From Paenibacillus oenotherae (GTDB taxonomy: Bacteria > Bacillota > Bacilli > Paenibacillales > Paenibacillaceae), in contig NZ_JAHZIJ010000001.1 in assembly GCF_019443105.1 (NCBI RefSeq), positions 372,001 to 436,000 of the forward strand: DNA of 64,000 nt, in the 5' to 3' direction. The notes below the pieces were generated by a model that searched no databases, was not told the DNA's origin, and saw only the letters and a list, made by a program, of their open reading frames with translations. Below are positions 1-8,717 of the stretch, one piece after another. Both the position numbers and the translations under genes were made by a program. Each line of letters starts with the position of its first letter. Position 1 is the first letter of the stretch.

Positions 1-490
1 GCCCAGGTTGCGCTCGCACTTCCTCAACGATAAGATCAACGCGGTCAGCCCGGCTGCGAAGGATGTTAAACCACATCTCATGTGCCAGCGGCACAACGCC
101 GACCCTGCGTCCATCACATTCTACCGGCAGTTGAAAGGGTGCAAGCACCCCTCTAATGTCAACCTCATACCTGTTATTCCCGCTGGACACAACAAATCCG
201 CCGACCAGCTCGACATGAACTCCCTCGATGATATAGTGGCTTAGAAGCGAGCGATAGATCGGGCTAACACTCTCTTGCTGCACATCCGTTGCATAGTTGC
301 GCAGCGCCACATGAAGATTCACCGCATCCTGCTCATCCGCATAGATATCCAGATCACGCGGCGGCTGCTCCAGATTCAATCCGCGAAGCTGCAGTCCTGC
401 GCTTCCTCCGACCAGCCATGCCGCATCCATCCCGGCAGCAGCATCCGCAATTATGGCAAGGGCTCTTATGACATGCTCATTTCGGTCCAT
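1..490 (-). CDS. Nucleotidyltransferase-like protein (3' end cut by window)
   Basis: The minus-strand frame is open from an ATG at 490 to the window edge, so the C-terminus is missing. The start is supported by an AAAGGAAG ribosome binding site just upstream. Visible residues include WLVGGSAGLQLRG at about 25-37, followed by PRDLDIYAD, which is the GGS...D-x-D pattern of the nucleotidyltransferase fold. Later the protein contains PLAHEMWFNIL, typical of stand-alone nucleotidyltransferase-like proteins. The substrate cannot be told from sequence. It lies upstream of nothing else in the window and is transcribed away from the ferredoxin gene's 3' side, in the same direction. It could be a catalytically inactive relative; the fold assignment is more secure than any activity. 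Confidence 0.7.
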   Translation of the reverse strand, partial: MDRNEHVIRALAIIADAAAGMDAAWLVGGSAGLQLRGLNLEQPPRDLDIYADEQDAVNLHVALRNYATDVQQESVSPIYRSLLSHYIIEGVHVELVGGFVVSSGNNRYEVDIRGVLAPFQLPVECDGRRVGVVPLAHEMWFNILRSRADRVDLIVEEVRAQPG

Positions 491-507
491 CGGACCACTT
501 CCTTTAG

Positions 508-804
508 TTAGAAATACGGTTGATTGACCGCTTTAATGGCACCGGCGCCTTCCTTGACAATGGCTTGACAGCCCAGTCTGTAGCCTTGATCGAATTCCTC
601 CGGATCCATCCGGTCCCATTCCGCATCCGTAACCTCTTCCAGATACTGAGCGCCCTCTACGATCAAGCAGCGGCAGCGTGCACATGTTCCGCGGGTACAG
701 GAGAACGCCCAGTCAAGATTGTGCTTCACAGCCAGATCCAATAATGACATTCCTGCTTCCGCTTCAACTTGAATTGATTTGGTCCTGCTCTTGAGCTCCA
801 ACAT
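508..804 (-). CDS. 2Fe-2S ferredoxin
   Basis: This is a 98-residue plant-type/[2Fe-2S] ferredoxin domain, which carries electrons in the cytoplasm. The cluster ligands are visible as CTRGTCARC at about residues 36-44 (C-x5-C-x2-C) with the fourth cysteine in RLGCQA near residue 79. The length fits a single-domain ferredoxin with no fused reductase. A GAGGAAGG ribosome binding site precedes the ATG. The partner reductase or oxidase is not evident from the neighbours (DUF2768 and spoVIF upstream, a nucleotidyltransferase downstream). The family call is strong; the pathway is unknown. Confidence 0.9.
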   Translation of the reverse strand: MLELKSRTKSIQVEAEAGMSLLDLAVKHNLDWAFSCTRGTCARCRCLIVEGAQYLEEVTDAEWDRMDPEEFDQGYRLGCQAIVKEGAGAIKAVNQPYF

Positions 805-851
805 ATTCTACTGCGCCTTCCTCTCTTAGCAGCTTGCAGCATAGATTGCGA

Positions 852-1031
852 TTAAGCGATAGACATAAATCCGAGAATGCCGCCTACCACTAGAAACATA
901 AAGGCAATAAGCGACAGAACAAACTTCAAGACACCCTTCGTCTTATAACGTGCGAATGAAATAAGAAACGCGGCAAGCGCCATCAATCCGATTCCTATAA
1001 GTGATACCCACATTTTTGTCATTGCATCCAT
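852..1031 (-). CDS. Small membrane protein, DUF2768 family (YphE-like)
   Basis: A 59-residue protein with two hydrophobic segments (about residues 8-26 and 36-57) separated by a short basic loop, RYKTKG. Size, two-helix topology and position next to gpsA and der match YphE/DUF2768 of Bacillus subtilis, which is of unknown function. A GGGGTGG-type ribosome binding site lies about 12 bases before the ATG. The gene is a short open frame that is easy to miss. The family assignment rests on topology and gene order rather than on a diagnostic motif. Confidence 0.75.
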   Translation of the reverse strand: MDAMTKMWVSLIGIGLMALAAFLISFARYKTKGVLKFVLSLIAFMFLVVGGILGFMSIA

Positions 1032-1130
1032 AATATGAATTCATCCACCCCATACGACAAATATTCGTTCTATTATACCATTAGTGAAGACCCAGAGGCT
1101 AGTTAATGCCAAGGAGCGAGCCGCTATGTA

Positions 1131-1193
1131 AAAAAGACATCAAAGCGGAAAGCGGCCGCCCCGCTAACAGCGCGGCCTCCTTCGCTTGATGTC
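1131..1193 (-). terminator. Rho-independent terminator after spoVIF
   Basis: A GACATC/GATGTC outer stem with a long G+C-rich interior lies immediately beyond the spoVIF stop. On the minus strand it is followed by a run of six T. It should end the spoVIF transcript before the DUF2768 gene. Confidence 0.8.
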
Positions 1194-1200
1194 CTCATGG

Positions 1201-1482
1201 TTACTTCTTGAGCATCAGCTTCATCAGCATTTCCATGTTAGTCGTATTCATGCCGCTCTTCTTGACCGCTCCGACGATATCATTCACCGTCTTATCCGTT
1301 ACCGGCACCTTCGCCATAGCCGAGACCTGCTTAATCAGCTTGCGAAGCTCATCCTCATCCTGCATCGTCGTCTCCGTTACACTGCTGGCCAGCTTTTTGA
1401 CTGCATTCTCAGATATTGTTTTGCCGGTCTTCTTGCTTACGGCACCTAGTACATCCTTGGATATATTGCCCTTGCCGTTCAT
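1201..1482 (-). CDS. spoVIF: Stage VI sporulation protein F
   Basis: A 93-residue basic, helical, soluble protein matching the SpoVIF (YjcC) family, which in Bacillus subtilis is a late mother-cell protein needed for proper coat assembly under SigK control. Recognisable features are the N-terminal NISKDVLGAVSKKTGKTISE segment and the Met/Lys-rich C-terminus ending MLMKLMLKK. The start at 1482 is chosen because AGGAGGGG sits four bases before this ATG; an in-frame upstream ATG lacks a site. It lies downstream of gpsA with a strong terminator right after it. The assignment is by resemblance to the family, without alignment. Confidence 0.75.
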   Translation of the reverse strand: MNGKGNISKDVLGAVSKKTGKTISENAVKKLASSVTETTMQDEDELRKLIKQVSAMAKVPVTDKTVNDIVGAVKKSGMNTTNMEMLMKLMLKK

Positions 1483-1613
1483 GTTTCCCCTCCTAGATGC
1501 GTTTGTGCGCACAAACCGGACCCGCTCCATAGCCTATCGAGCAAGGGGTCTTGCGCTAATGCCGCTCCATAGCACAAGCCATGGCGCATACAGCATCATA
1601 TGAGGGGAATTCA

Positions 1614-2651
1614 TTAATGGTGTAGGCCCCAGTCCTCTGAGAGCTCTTCCATTTCGTGCGTTCGTCCACGGCCCATCAGATCCTCAACTGCCGTTCGCGG
1701 CGATTGATTCTCGAACAGAACTTTGTAGAGCTGCTCCGTAATCGGCATAACAACGCCGAATTGGGCTGAAAGCGCATGAGCAGCCTTCGTGGTGCGTACA
1801 CCCTCTACAACCATGCCCATCCGATCCAGAACGACATCAAGCGCCAGCCCTTCAGCCAGCATAGAGCCTGCCCGCCAATTGCGGCTGTGCCTGCTCGTAC
1901 ACGTCACGACGAGATCGCCGACACCGGCCAGACCCGAGAAGGTAAGCGGATTGGCTCCCATCGCCATGCCAAGACGGCTGATCTCGGCCAGTCCCCTGGT
2001 CAGCAGCGCCGCCTTGGCATTATCACCGAAGCCGAGTCCATCGCTTAACCCGGCTCCCAGCGCAATAATGTTCTTAATGGCGCCAGCCACTTCCACACCG
2101 ACAACATCGGTATTCGTATAAACGCGGAAATGCGGTGTAATAAAAGCATCCTGAGCGCGCTCTGCCGCTTCCTGCGAAGCTGAGGCAACAACAACCGTCG
2201 TCGGCTGCCTGCGTACAACCTCCTCCGCGTGGCTCGGACCTGAAAGTACGACAAGGCGATTGGGATCACATGCCAATTCCTCTGCCAATACAGTCGTCAT
2301 CCGCTTCAAGCTCTCGGATTCGAAGCCTTTCGTTGCATGAATGCAAAGCGTTGCTTCGTCAATATAGGGAGCGGCTTGTCTGGCCACGGCACGCATAGCT
2401 GAAGAAGGTGCTGCGAACAGCACCAACTCCGCTCCCGTCACCGCTTCCGCCATGTCCGTTGTTGCTCTAATCAAATCAGGAAGTACAGCATCCGTAAGAA
2501 ATTTGCTATTGCGATGCTCATGATTGATTTCATTCGCTTGCTGTTCGTTCCGGGTCCATAATGTAACATCATAGTTGTTGTCCGCAAGTACGGCTGCCAG
2601 TGCTGTGCCCCAACTGCCAGCGACAAGTACGGTTGCTTTTTTGCTTGTCAT
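1614..2651 (-). CDS. gpsA: NAD(P)H-dependent glycerol-3-phosphate dehydrogenase
   Basis: Reduces dihydroxyacetone phosphate to sn-glycerol 3-phosphate, the backbone for phospholipid synthesis in the cytoplasm. At 345 residues it has the normal family length. Visible motifs are the Rossmann loop at 10-15, GPSHAEEV at 138-145, the conserved lysine in AIKNIIALGAGLSDGLGFGDN (K193) and LAGVGDLVVTC near 241-251. The Rossmann fingerprint reads V-A-G-S-W-G where the family normally has G-A-G-S-W-G, so the first glycine is a valine (GTC codon). It sits 12 bases downstream of plsY, which uses its product, so the two are very probably co-transcribed. Confidence 0.96.
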   Translation of the reverse strand: MTSKKATVLVAGSWGTALAAVLADNNYDVTLWTRNEQQANEINHEHRNSKFLTDAVLPDLIRATTDMAEAVTGAELVLFAAPSSAMRAVARQAAPYIDEATLCIHATKGFESESLKRMTTVLAEELACDPNRLVVLSGPSHAEEVVRRQPTTVVVASASQEAAERAQDAFITPHFRVYTNTDVVGVEVAGAIKNIIALGAGLSDGLGFGDNAKAALLTRGLAEISRLGMAMGANPLTFSGLAGVGDLVVTCTSRHSRNWRAGSMLAEGLALDVVLDRMGMVVEGVRTTKAAHALSAQFGVVMPITEQLYKVLFENQSPRTAVEDLMGRGRTHEMEELSEDWGLHH

Positions 2652-2663
2652 ATGTAGTCCCCT

Positions 2664-3257
2664 TTACCTTCTTTTTGCACCCAGCTTGTTCTCGCGACCC
2701 TGTAACAGCTTGACTATGTTACTCCGGTGACGTACGAAAGCAAAGATACAGAGGATAAGGCTTGCCCAGAAGAACGCTTGCGGCTTCTGCCATATGAGAA
2801 TAAGAAGGGGTGTTGACAGGGCAAACAGCAATGAGCCCAGGGAGACGTAGCGTGTTATCGCAATGGCGACTATCGCAATAGCTCCCGCAATAAGAGTTGG
2901 CCACAAGGCCAGGCTTGCCATAACACCCACTGTAGTCGCGATGCCCTTGCCGCCCTTGAACCCGAACCAGATCGGCCAATTATGGCCGATGATGGCGGCA
3001 AGACCGCATAGAACAGCTGTCCATTCGCCATATGAGAGCAGGTAGCCCAGCACAACAGCCACCACACCCTTCACGATATCGAGCAGAAAGACAGCTGTTC
3101 CAGGCCCTTTTCCGAGCACTCTCAGCGTATTCGTGGCACCGGCATTGCCGCTCCCGTGGTTTCGGATATCAATACCCTTTACCCATTTGGCAATTAAGAT
3201 GCTGAATGAGACGGAGCCTAATAAATAACTGATGATTACCGCGATGACTGTAAGCAA
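2664..3257 (-). CDS. plsY: Glycerol-3-phosphate acyltransferase PlsY
   Basis: Membrane enzyme that transfers the acyl group from acyl-phosphate to position 1 of glycerol 3-phosphate, the first step of phosphatidic acid synthesis. The 197-residue protein is mostly hydrophobic with about five transmembrane segments. Both family motifs are present: GSGNAGATN at 35-43 and GHNWPIWFGFKGGKG at 91-105. Translation appears to begin at a TTG preceded by an AGGAGAGAGG site. It is followed closely by gpsA, which supplies its substrate. Confidence 0.95.
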   Translation of the reverse strand: MLTVIAVIISYLLGSVSFSILIAKWVKGIDIRNHGSGNAGATNTLRVLGKGPGTAVFLLDIVKGVVAVVLGYLLSYGEWTAVLCGLAAIIGHNWPIWFGFKGGKGIATTVGVMASLALWPTLIAGAIAIVAIAITRYVSLGSLLFALSTPLLILIWQKPQAFFWASLILCIFAFVRHRSNIVKLLQGRENKLGAKRR

Positions 3258-3466
3258 CTTTCCTCTCTCCTTTTAAACCCCTCTTTAGTCCCTGCCGCTT
3301 CTGAAGCAGCTTGCTCCGGCAGCTTATAAGGAACTTGAGAAGGTCTCGCCCTCCGGAAACGCTATATCTTTATCTGTCATGTACGCAAGGGTGCGCCATC
3401 GCCAAGCTCTGGCCATCCTTGACGATTTACTTTTACGCCGTGAGATAAGCAATTAGAACGCGTTTT

Positions 3467-4789
3467 CTAGTCTTCATCGGATTTCTTCCGGGTGAAAATG
3501 CGAATCGGAGTGCCTTCAAAGTCGAAGGCTGCCCGAATCTTGTTCTCCAAATACCGCTCATAAGAGAAATGCATCATATCAGGGTCGTTGGCGAACAGCA
3601 CAATCGTCGGAGGCTTGACAGCCACCTGTGTGACATAGTTGATGCGCAGCCGTCTGCCCTTATCGGTCGGAGGCGGATTAATGGCAATCGCATCGGAGAT
3701 GATATCATTCAGGATATGCGTCTGAATACGAAGAGCATGCTGCTCCGATACCCGGCAAACGACAGGCAGCAGCTTATGCAGGCGCGATCTAGTTTTGGCC
3801 GACAGAAATACAACAGGCGCATAGGTCATGAATAGAAAATGATCGCGTATGTTTTGTTCAAAATACTGCATCGTCTTCTCGTCTTTCTCAACCGTATCCC
3901 ACTTGTTGACGACAAAGATAGACGCCTTGCCCGCTTCATGCGCATAGCCGGCAATATGCTTGTCCTGCTCGATAATGCCCTCTTCACCGTTGATCAGCAC
4001 TAATACAACATCCGCACGCTCGATCGCTTTCAAGGCACGCATAACACTGTATTTCTCAGTCGATTCATATACCTTGCCGCGCTTGCGCATGCCCGCCGTA
4101 TCGATCAGCACGTATTTCTGCCCGTCACGCTCGAAGGGCGTATCTATCGCATCCCTCGTCGTTCCTGCTACGTCACTGACAATAACACGCTCCTCGCCGA
4201 GCAGCGCATTCACAAGCGAAGACTTCCCGACATTCGGTCTGCCAATTAGCGCAACCCGAATAACATCGTCATCGTAATGCTCCTCCACCAGTTCAGGCAG
4301 TCTCTCAACCGCAGCATCCAGCAGATCGCCGATACCGATGCCATGTGCGCCGGAGATTGGAACCGGATCACCGAATCCCAGGCTGTAAAATTCATAAATA
4401 TCATCATGTCGATTAAAGTTATCCACTTTATTGACAGCTACTACAATTGGCTTGCGCGAACGCAGCAACATCTGCGCCACTTCGTCATCCGCGTGGGTCA
4501 ATCCGGCTTTGGCATCTACCATGAAAATGATGACGTCCGCTTCTTCAATCGCCAGCTCCGCTTGCATGCGGACCGACTTCATGATCTCGTCTTCACCATC
4601 AATTTCAATTCCTCCAGTATCCACAATACTAAAGGCTCGTCCATTCCACTCCCCGGTACCATAAATACGGTCCCGCGTAATACCCGGCTTGTCCTCCACA
4701 ATCGCTAACCGATCGCCAATGATACGGTTAAAGATCGTAGACTTCCCCACATTGGGTCGCCCTACGATGGCGATGATGGGTTTAGACAT
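3467..4789 (-). CDS. der: Ribosome biogenesis GTPase Der
   Basis: A tandem-GTPase protein essential for 50S ribosomal subunit maturation. The 440-residue length is normal. The first G domain has GRPNVGKST at 10-18, DTGG and NKVD; the second has GRPNVGKSS near residue 185, [10 protein letters not shown] and NKWD. A C-terminal KH-like RNA-binding domain of about 90 residues follows, ending in a basic tail. The gene is separated from plsY by a 209-base gap in which I see no further gene. Identification is secure. Confidence 0.97.
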   Translation of the reverse strand: MSKPIIAIVGRPNVGKSTIFNRIIGDRLAIVEDKPGITRDRIYGTGEWNGRAFSIVDTGGIEIDGEDEIMKSVRMQAELAIEEADVIIFMVDAKAGLTHADDEVAQMLLRSRKPIVVAVNKVDNFNRHDDIYEFYSLGFGDPVPISGAHGIGIGDLLDAAVERLPELVEEHYDDDVIRVALIGRPNVGKSSLVNALLGEERVIVSDVAGTTRDAIDTPFERDGQKYVLIDTAGMRKRGKVYESTEKYSVMRALKAIERADVVLVLINGEEGIIEQDKHIAGYAHEAGKASIFVVNKWDTVEKDEKTMQYFEQNIRDHFLFMTYAPVVFLSAKTRSRLHKLLPVVCRVSEQHALRIQTHILNDIISDAIAINPPPTDKGRRLRINYVTQVAVKPPTIVLFANDPDMMHFSYERYLENKIRAAFDFEGTPIRIFTRKKSDED

Positions 4790-4928
4790 AGTTTCACTCC
4801 TCGAACTTAAACGGCTTGGCCGTATTATTTATCATTAATGAGTGTACATCGCATAAAAAATGCTTCTCTGAAAATACTCACGCCTTACATCATAGCAAAA
4901 AACAGCGGGAATGGCTAACTTTTCATTG

Positions 4929-5108
4929 TTAATGGCGATCAACCAAAATGAATGTTCCATTCTTCAAATCATGGGCGCTCGCATCCAAAATTTTTTCGAG
5001 CAAGAACGCTGTCGTTTCCCGTCTTTCCTTATCCGGTTCTACAAAAATCGGGGCGCCGCCGCCGACAGCATCCCCCTTGATTGTCACAATTGCTACGATC
5101 TTAGCCAC
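4929..5108 (-). CDS. Small capping-complex subunit for YIEGIA protein
   Basis: A 59-residue protein beginning at GTG (VAKIVAIVTIKGDAVGGGAP) and ending FILVDRH. The GTG lies inside the last codons of the YIEGIA gene, giving an eight-base overlap (GTGGCTAA) that suggests translational coupling, with a GGGGGAGGGGGAG site just upstream. In related Bacillales a small protein of this type is encoded next to the YIEGIA membrane protein and is described as its capping-complex subunit. The call rests on size, start sequence and this conserved adjacency. Biochemical function is unknown. Confidence 0.7.
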   Translation of the reverse strand: MAKIVAIVTIKGDAVGGGAPIFVEPDKERRETTAFLLEKILDASAHDLKNGTFILVDRH

Positions 5109-6024
5109 TTGGCTCCCCCTCCCCCTTGTTCACACTAGCCTCAGTCGGCATGCGCACAGCAGATTCCAGAATCGGCACCCGCTGCACGACCACCCTCGCT
5201 TTCTCCGCATTTAATTCCTGGGGCAATAGAAAAATGCCAAGCCTCCCATCCTTCATGTCCAGCTTGGCCATCGGCACAAGAGCAGGCTCCCCGTCATCGC
5301 GGTACACGCCCAGTATGGTGGACAAGTCAAACAATATTGCCTGCCGCTGCCCGAGATTGCCCAGCGTTGCCTTGCCATTGGCATTGTAAGGAGTCAGAAT
5401 AACACCGATCCCGCGCTCGGCAACAAGCTCCCGGTTCGATGCCAGGCCGACGTTCATCATATAGATATCGCCTACGAACAGATCAGGCCCGTCAATACGC
5501 ACCGGAGCTACAGCAGCTTCTGCGATATGGGACAATGTTTTGCCTGACTTCAATATATATACAATAATCAGCGTAAGGCAGCCTGCGACAATCCCCCATA
5601 ACAGGCCAAGCGCGGTAGAAGCGAAGCTGGTCATTAGCGCCGTAAAAATAACGAGATAATTCCGGCCCTCGAATACCATCGCGATCCCTTCAATATACGT
5701 TGTTCCGCGGGGAACAAGCTCCATACTGTCGATTTTGGACAGCGTTTCCCGTTCCATCTTGCGCACATCACGGAACTGCTGGGCGGCCAGCGTCAGGAAT
5801 GTGATCGCCGTATAATCCTTCTTGTACATCGCAGGCACGGCGACCGCGCCTAGTGCCGCAGCGATTACACCAAGCGAAATATGAATAATTCTGCCATGCG
5901 GATAAGTTGGATACTGCCGGTAATCCGTTCGGAGCATCAGCAGCCTTGCAATAATTCCGAATGCCACACCTAGCAAGATGCCATACAGCACCTGGTGCGG
6001 CTGTCCCCATTCCATACCAGCCAT
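5101..6024 (-). CDS. YIEGIA domain membrane protein
   Basis: A 307-residue membrane protein containing the signature YIEGIA at residues 110-115, from which the family takes its name. Hydrophobic segments lie near 11-30, 48-66 and 125-160; the C-terminal half is soluble and rich in beta-strand-like sequence. The start at 6024 is preferred because longer frames run into the upstream gene, which ends at 6033, and GAAGGGAG/GAAGGA sites precede this ATG. It forms an apparent three-gene unit with the YphA-like gene before it and the small capping gene after it. The role is unknown; location between der and rpsA matches the yphA-yphB region of B. subtilis. Confidence 0.85.
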   Translation of the reverse strand: MAGMEWGQPHQVLYGILLGVAFGIIARLLMLRTDYRQYPTYPHGRIIHISLGVIAAALGAVAVPAMYKKDYTAITFLTLAAQQFRDVRKMERETLSKIDSMELVPRGTTYIEGIAMVFEGRNYLVIFTALMTSFASTALGLLWGIVAGCLTLIIVYILKSGKTLSHIAEAAVAPVRIDGPDLFVGDIYMMNVGLASNRELVAERGIGVILTPYNANGKATLGNLGQRQAILFDLSTILGVYRDDGEPALVPMAKLDMKDGRLGIFLLPQELNAEKARVVVQRVPILESAVRMPTEASVNKGEGEPSG

Positions 6025-6032
6025 CAAGTCCT

Positions 6033-6662
6033 TCAGCTCCCTTCGTGATCCGCCCGGCTTCGGACACGGACTGCCCATACACCAAGCCGTTTCAGCGCTC
6101 TTTTCAAGCCTCCTGTCAACCGCCCCGTCACTAGAGCAATCGCCAGGCCATCCCACCATGCGAAAGACCCTAATACGAAGGGCCCATCATTACTGAACGG
6201 TCTTATTAATTCACCCGCGATTGCAGCAGATGCCGCAAGGGAGACAATCATCAGCTGTGAGCGAAAGCGGTCCACTAGCATACCTGCAAGCATACCGGCG
6301 GCAAGCGCCCCGTCCCATGCGGGCTCCAGCACAGTAAATACCGGATCAACCGCATACATGAATCGAATCCAGAGCCATACCAATCCTGCAAGAAAAGAAC
6401 AAGCGAGCGTATATACGAATTGGTTGGCAGGCTTGTCCATGATGACACCCACGACACTGACAACGAGGAGCAGCACCACACTTAGCTTCACCTCCAGCAT
6501 CACGCCAGCCTCCAGGTGAAAGGGAGTCAACAGCAGCATGCCTCCCATTACAATAGCCAGCGTCCGGCGTGAAACACCGTCTGCAAGCTGCTGCTCCCAG
6601 CCTGTCGCGTACAGAATGATGCCGATTGTCAGCAGCCATACCGCAATGAATCCATCGTTCAC
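6033..6662 (-). CDS. YphA-like multi-pass membrane protein
   Basis: A 209-residue, strongly hydrophobic protein with roughly six to seven transmembrane segments and a short basic C-terminus. It ends eight bases before the YIEGIA gene, so the two are probably co-expressed. Three in-frame GTG codons (6671, 6665, 6662) are possible starts. The one at 6662 is best spaced (eight bases) from the GAGAGG site. Its place matches B. subtilis YphA, a conserved membrane protein of unknown function. There are no catalytic motifs. Confidence 0.75.
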   Translation of the reverse strand: MNDGFIAVWLLTIGIILYATGWEQQLADGVSRRTLAIVMGGMLLLTPFHLEAGVMLEVKLSVVLLLVVSVVGVIMDKPANQFVYTLACSFLAGLVWLWIRFMYAVDPVFTVLEPAWDGALAAGMLAGMLVDRFRSQLMIVSLAASAAIAGELIRPFSNDGPFVLGSFAWWDGLAIALVTGRLTGGLKRALKRLGVWAVRVRSRADHEGS

Positions 6663-6737
6663 CACAATCACCTCTCGATGGATGTATTATGCGCTTCTTG
6701 GGCTATTTGCAATCACCGCAGAGATTCGTGAAACGCA

Positions 6738-6780
6738 AAAAAGCCGCCCATCAAGCAGAGATCTGCCAGATAGACGGCTT
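6738..6780 (-). terminator. Terminator after rpsA
   Basis: The minus-strand stem AAGCCGTCTA pairs with TGGGCGGCTT and is followed by TTTTTT. A second small perfect hairpin (AGACCGT/ACGGTCT, 6787-6804) overlaps the rpsA stop codon just upstream. Confidence 0.75.
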
Positions 6781-6802
6781 TCAGATAGACCGTGATGACG
6801 GT

Positions 6803-8032
6803 CTATTTCAGTTTACTCAGTTTGTCGCCAAAACGTTCTGCAAGCGAGTAGCTCATGCTTTGGTTGCTAAGGCTTACATTCGGATTGTCGATCGCTTCAA
6901 TCTTCTGTTGACGAGGCGCTCTCTCCGGTCTTGGAGCTTGCTCTGGCGCTTCTTCCGTTTCCTTGATGCTGAGGCTTACGCGCTTCTCGGCAGGGTTGAA
7001 GTCAAGCACCTTCGCTTTAACCTCTTGGCCCTCTTGCACAACCTCATGAGGAGTTGCCACATGACGGTGCGCAAGCTGCGAGATATGAACAAGGCCTTCA
7101 ACGCCTGGTGCAATTTCAACGAATACGCCGAAGGTAACGATACGGCGAACAGTACCTGTTACGATATCGCCAGCGTTGAATTTGCTGCCTGCAGTATCCC
7201 ATGGTCCTGGCTCTGCCGCTTTCATGCTCAGGCTGATCTTGCCAGCAGCCGGATCAACCTTAAGCACCTTAACACGAACCGATTGGCCTTCAGTTACGAT
7301 GTCTTTAGGGTGTGCAACATGCTGCCACGAAAGCTCGGATACGTGGACAAGTCCATCGATGCCGCCGATATCAACAAATGCGCCGAATGGCGTCAAGCGT
7401 TGAACCGTTCCTTCAAGCTCTTGGCCCACTTCAAGGGCGCCAATTACTTGCTGCTTGTTCTGTTCGAATTCCTGATCCAGAACTTCTTTCTGGGAAAGGA
7501 TAACTTTGTTGTTCTCACGGTCGATTTCCTTCACCTTAACGCGAAGCGTACGACCCTTGTAATCGCTGAAATCCTCTACAAAGTGACGCTCTACCATGGA
7601 AGCGGGGATGAATCCGCGAACGCCAACATCGGCAACAAGGCCGCCCTTAACAACATCGGCAACCGAAACCTCGAAAACTTCGCCGTTGTCGAAGCGTGCT
7701 TGCAGCACATCCCATGCGCGTTCACCGTCGATAATTTTCTTCGAGAGGACAAGCTTCTCTTTCTCATCGTCAATGCTGACAACCTTCAGCTCTACTTCTT
7801 GACCGATTGCAACAGCATCGGCAGCATTTTCAAGCTGAACCGAGGAAAGCTCGCGAAGCGGAATGACGCCGTCATATTTATATCCAAGGCTCACATAAGC
7901 TTGGTTATCCTCAATTTTGACGATCGTGCCTTTCACGGTGTCGCCTTTTTTCAAGGAGACGAAATTATCCATAGCCTCCTGGCTAATCGTTTCCGCAGGA
8001 ACGGATTCTTGAACGTTTGTTTCTTCTGACAT
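6803..8032 (-). CDS. rpsA: 30S ribosomal protein S1 homologue (four S1 domains)
   Basis: A 409-residue RNA-binding protein with four S1 domains, roughly at 28-100, 115-185, 200-272 and 285-357. The third and fourth carry the clear signatures TPFGAFVDIGGIDGLVHVSEL and FGVFVEIAPGVEGLVHISQL. Low-G+C Gram-positives have this shorter four-domain form (YpfD in B. subtilis) in place of the six-domain enterobacterial S1. The C-terminus is a low-complexity E/P/R segment followed by a conserved SMSYSLAERFGDKLSKLK tail. Its position downstream of cmk and plsC is the usual order. Confidence 0.95.
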   Translation of the reverse strand: MSEETNVQESVPAETISQEAMDNFVSLKKGDTVKGTIVKIEDNQAYVSLGYKYDGVIPLRELSSVQLENAADAVAIGQEVELKVVSIDDEKEKLVLSKKIIDGERAWDVLQARFDNGEVFEVSVADVVKGGLVADVGVRGFIPASMVERHFVEDFSDYKGRTLRVKVKEIDRENNKVILSQKEVLDQEFEQNKQQVIGALEVGQELEGTVQRLTPFGAFVDIGGIDGLVHVSELSWQHVAHPKDIVTEGQSVRVKVLKVDPAAGKISLSMKAAEPGPWDTAGSKFNAGDIVTGTVRRIVTFGVFVEIAPGVEGLVHISQLAHRHVATPHEVVQEGQEVKAKVLDFNPAEKRVSLSIKETEEAPEQAPRPERAPRQQKIEAIDNPNVSLSNQSMSYSLAERFGDKLSKLK

Positions 8033-8129
8033 TTAAAATACCTCCTCAATTCATACCCCAACTTTATTTAAACGTGCATACTGCGGATTGAAACAACAAC
8101 CTGCAGCGCACCGCCTAAAACAATCCCAG

Positions 8130-8714
8130 TCACTTGCCTTTTCTCTGATGTACCATTGTACGAATTTCATTCATGATGGCATCTGTCAATCTCTCAAGCA
8201 CATCGGAAGAAGAATCTTGAATAAATGCAGTCATATCAATCGGTTTGCCATAATAAATTCTCATCTTGCGGAATAGGCCATACTGACCGATAATCGCGCA
8301 CGGCACAACCGTTGACTTGCTTCTTAGCGCAATCATCGCTGCGCCCTTCTTGCCCATGCCATCTCCGGCGCCGCGTGTTCCTTCAGGGAAAATCCCCATT
8401 ATTCCGCCAGCTTCGAGCAAGCTGATGGCAGATCTGATCGCGTCCTTGCTGACTCCCCCGCGCTTCACGGGAAAGGCCCCTACATTCCGGATCAATGGAC
8501 CGAATAGAGGGATCTTGAACAGCTCCGCCTTCGCCATGAACTGCACCTTGCGGTCCAGCTTGATGCCGACTGTCGGCGGGTCGAACACGCTGATATGGTT
8601 AGAGGCCAGAACGACTGGACCCGTTGCCGGAATGTTCTCAATGCCATGTGCTTCAAAACGGAAAAATATTGCGTATAGGAAACGGAGCAAGCCACGGCAA
8701 ACTTTATATAACAT
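8130..8714 (-). CDS. plsC: 1-acyl-sn-glycerol-3-phosphate acyltransferase
   Basis: Acylates lysophosphatidic acid at position 2 to give phosphatidic acid at the membrane. The 194-residue protein has the catalytic HISVFD motif (H40-x4-D45) and the substrate-binding FPEGTR motif at 109-114. An N-terminal hydrophobic stretch (about 8-20) probably anchors it. It starts three bases after the cmk stop codon with a GGAGGCG site inside the end of cmk, so the two are co-translated. Together with PlsY and GpsA it completes the phosphatidic acid route in this window. Confidence 0.94.
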   Translation of the reverse strand: MLYKVCRGLLRFLYAIFFRFEAHGIENIPATGPVVLASNHISVFDPPTVGIKLDRKVQFMAKAELFKIPLFGPLIRNVGAFPVKRGGVSKDAIRSAISLLEAGGIMGIFPEGTRGAGDGMGKKGAAMIALRSKSTVVPCAIIGQYGLFRKMRIYYGKPIDMTAFIQDSSSDVLERLTDAIMNEIRTMVHQRKGK

Positions 8715-8717
8715 AGT

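Noticed and set aside
3258-3466. Small gene between plsY and der
   Set aside because: No frame with both a start and a ribosome binding site could be found.
6689-8029. 446-codon plus-strand open frame opposite rpsA
   Set aside because: It is the antisense shadow of the rpsA gene, whose S1 domains are unmistakable. It has no ribosome binding site or recognisable domain.
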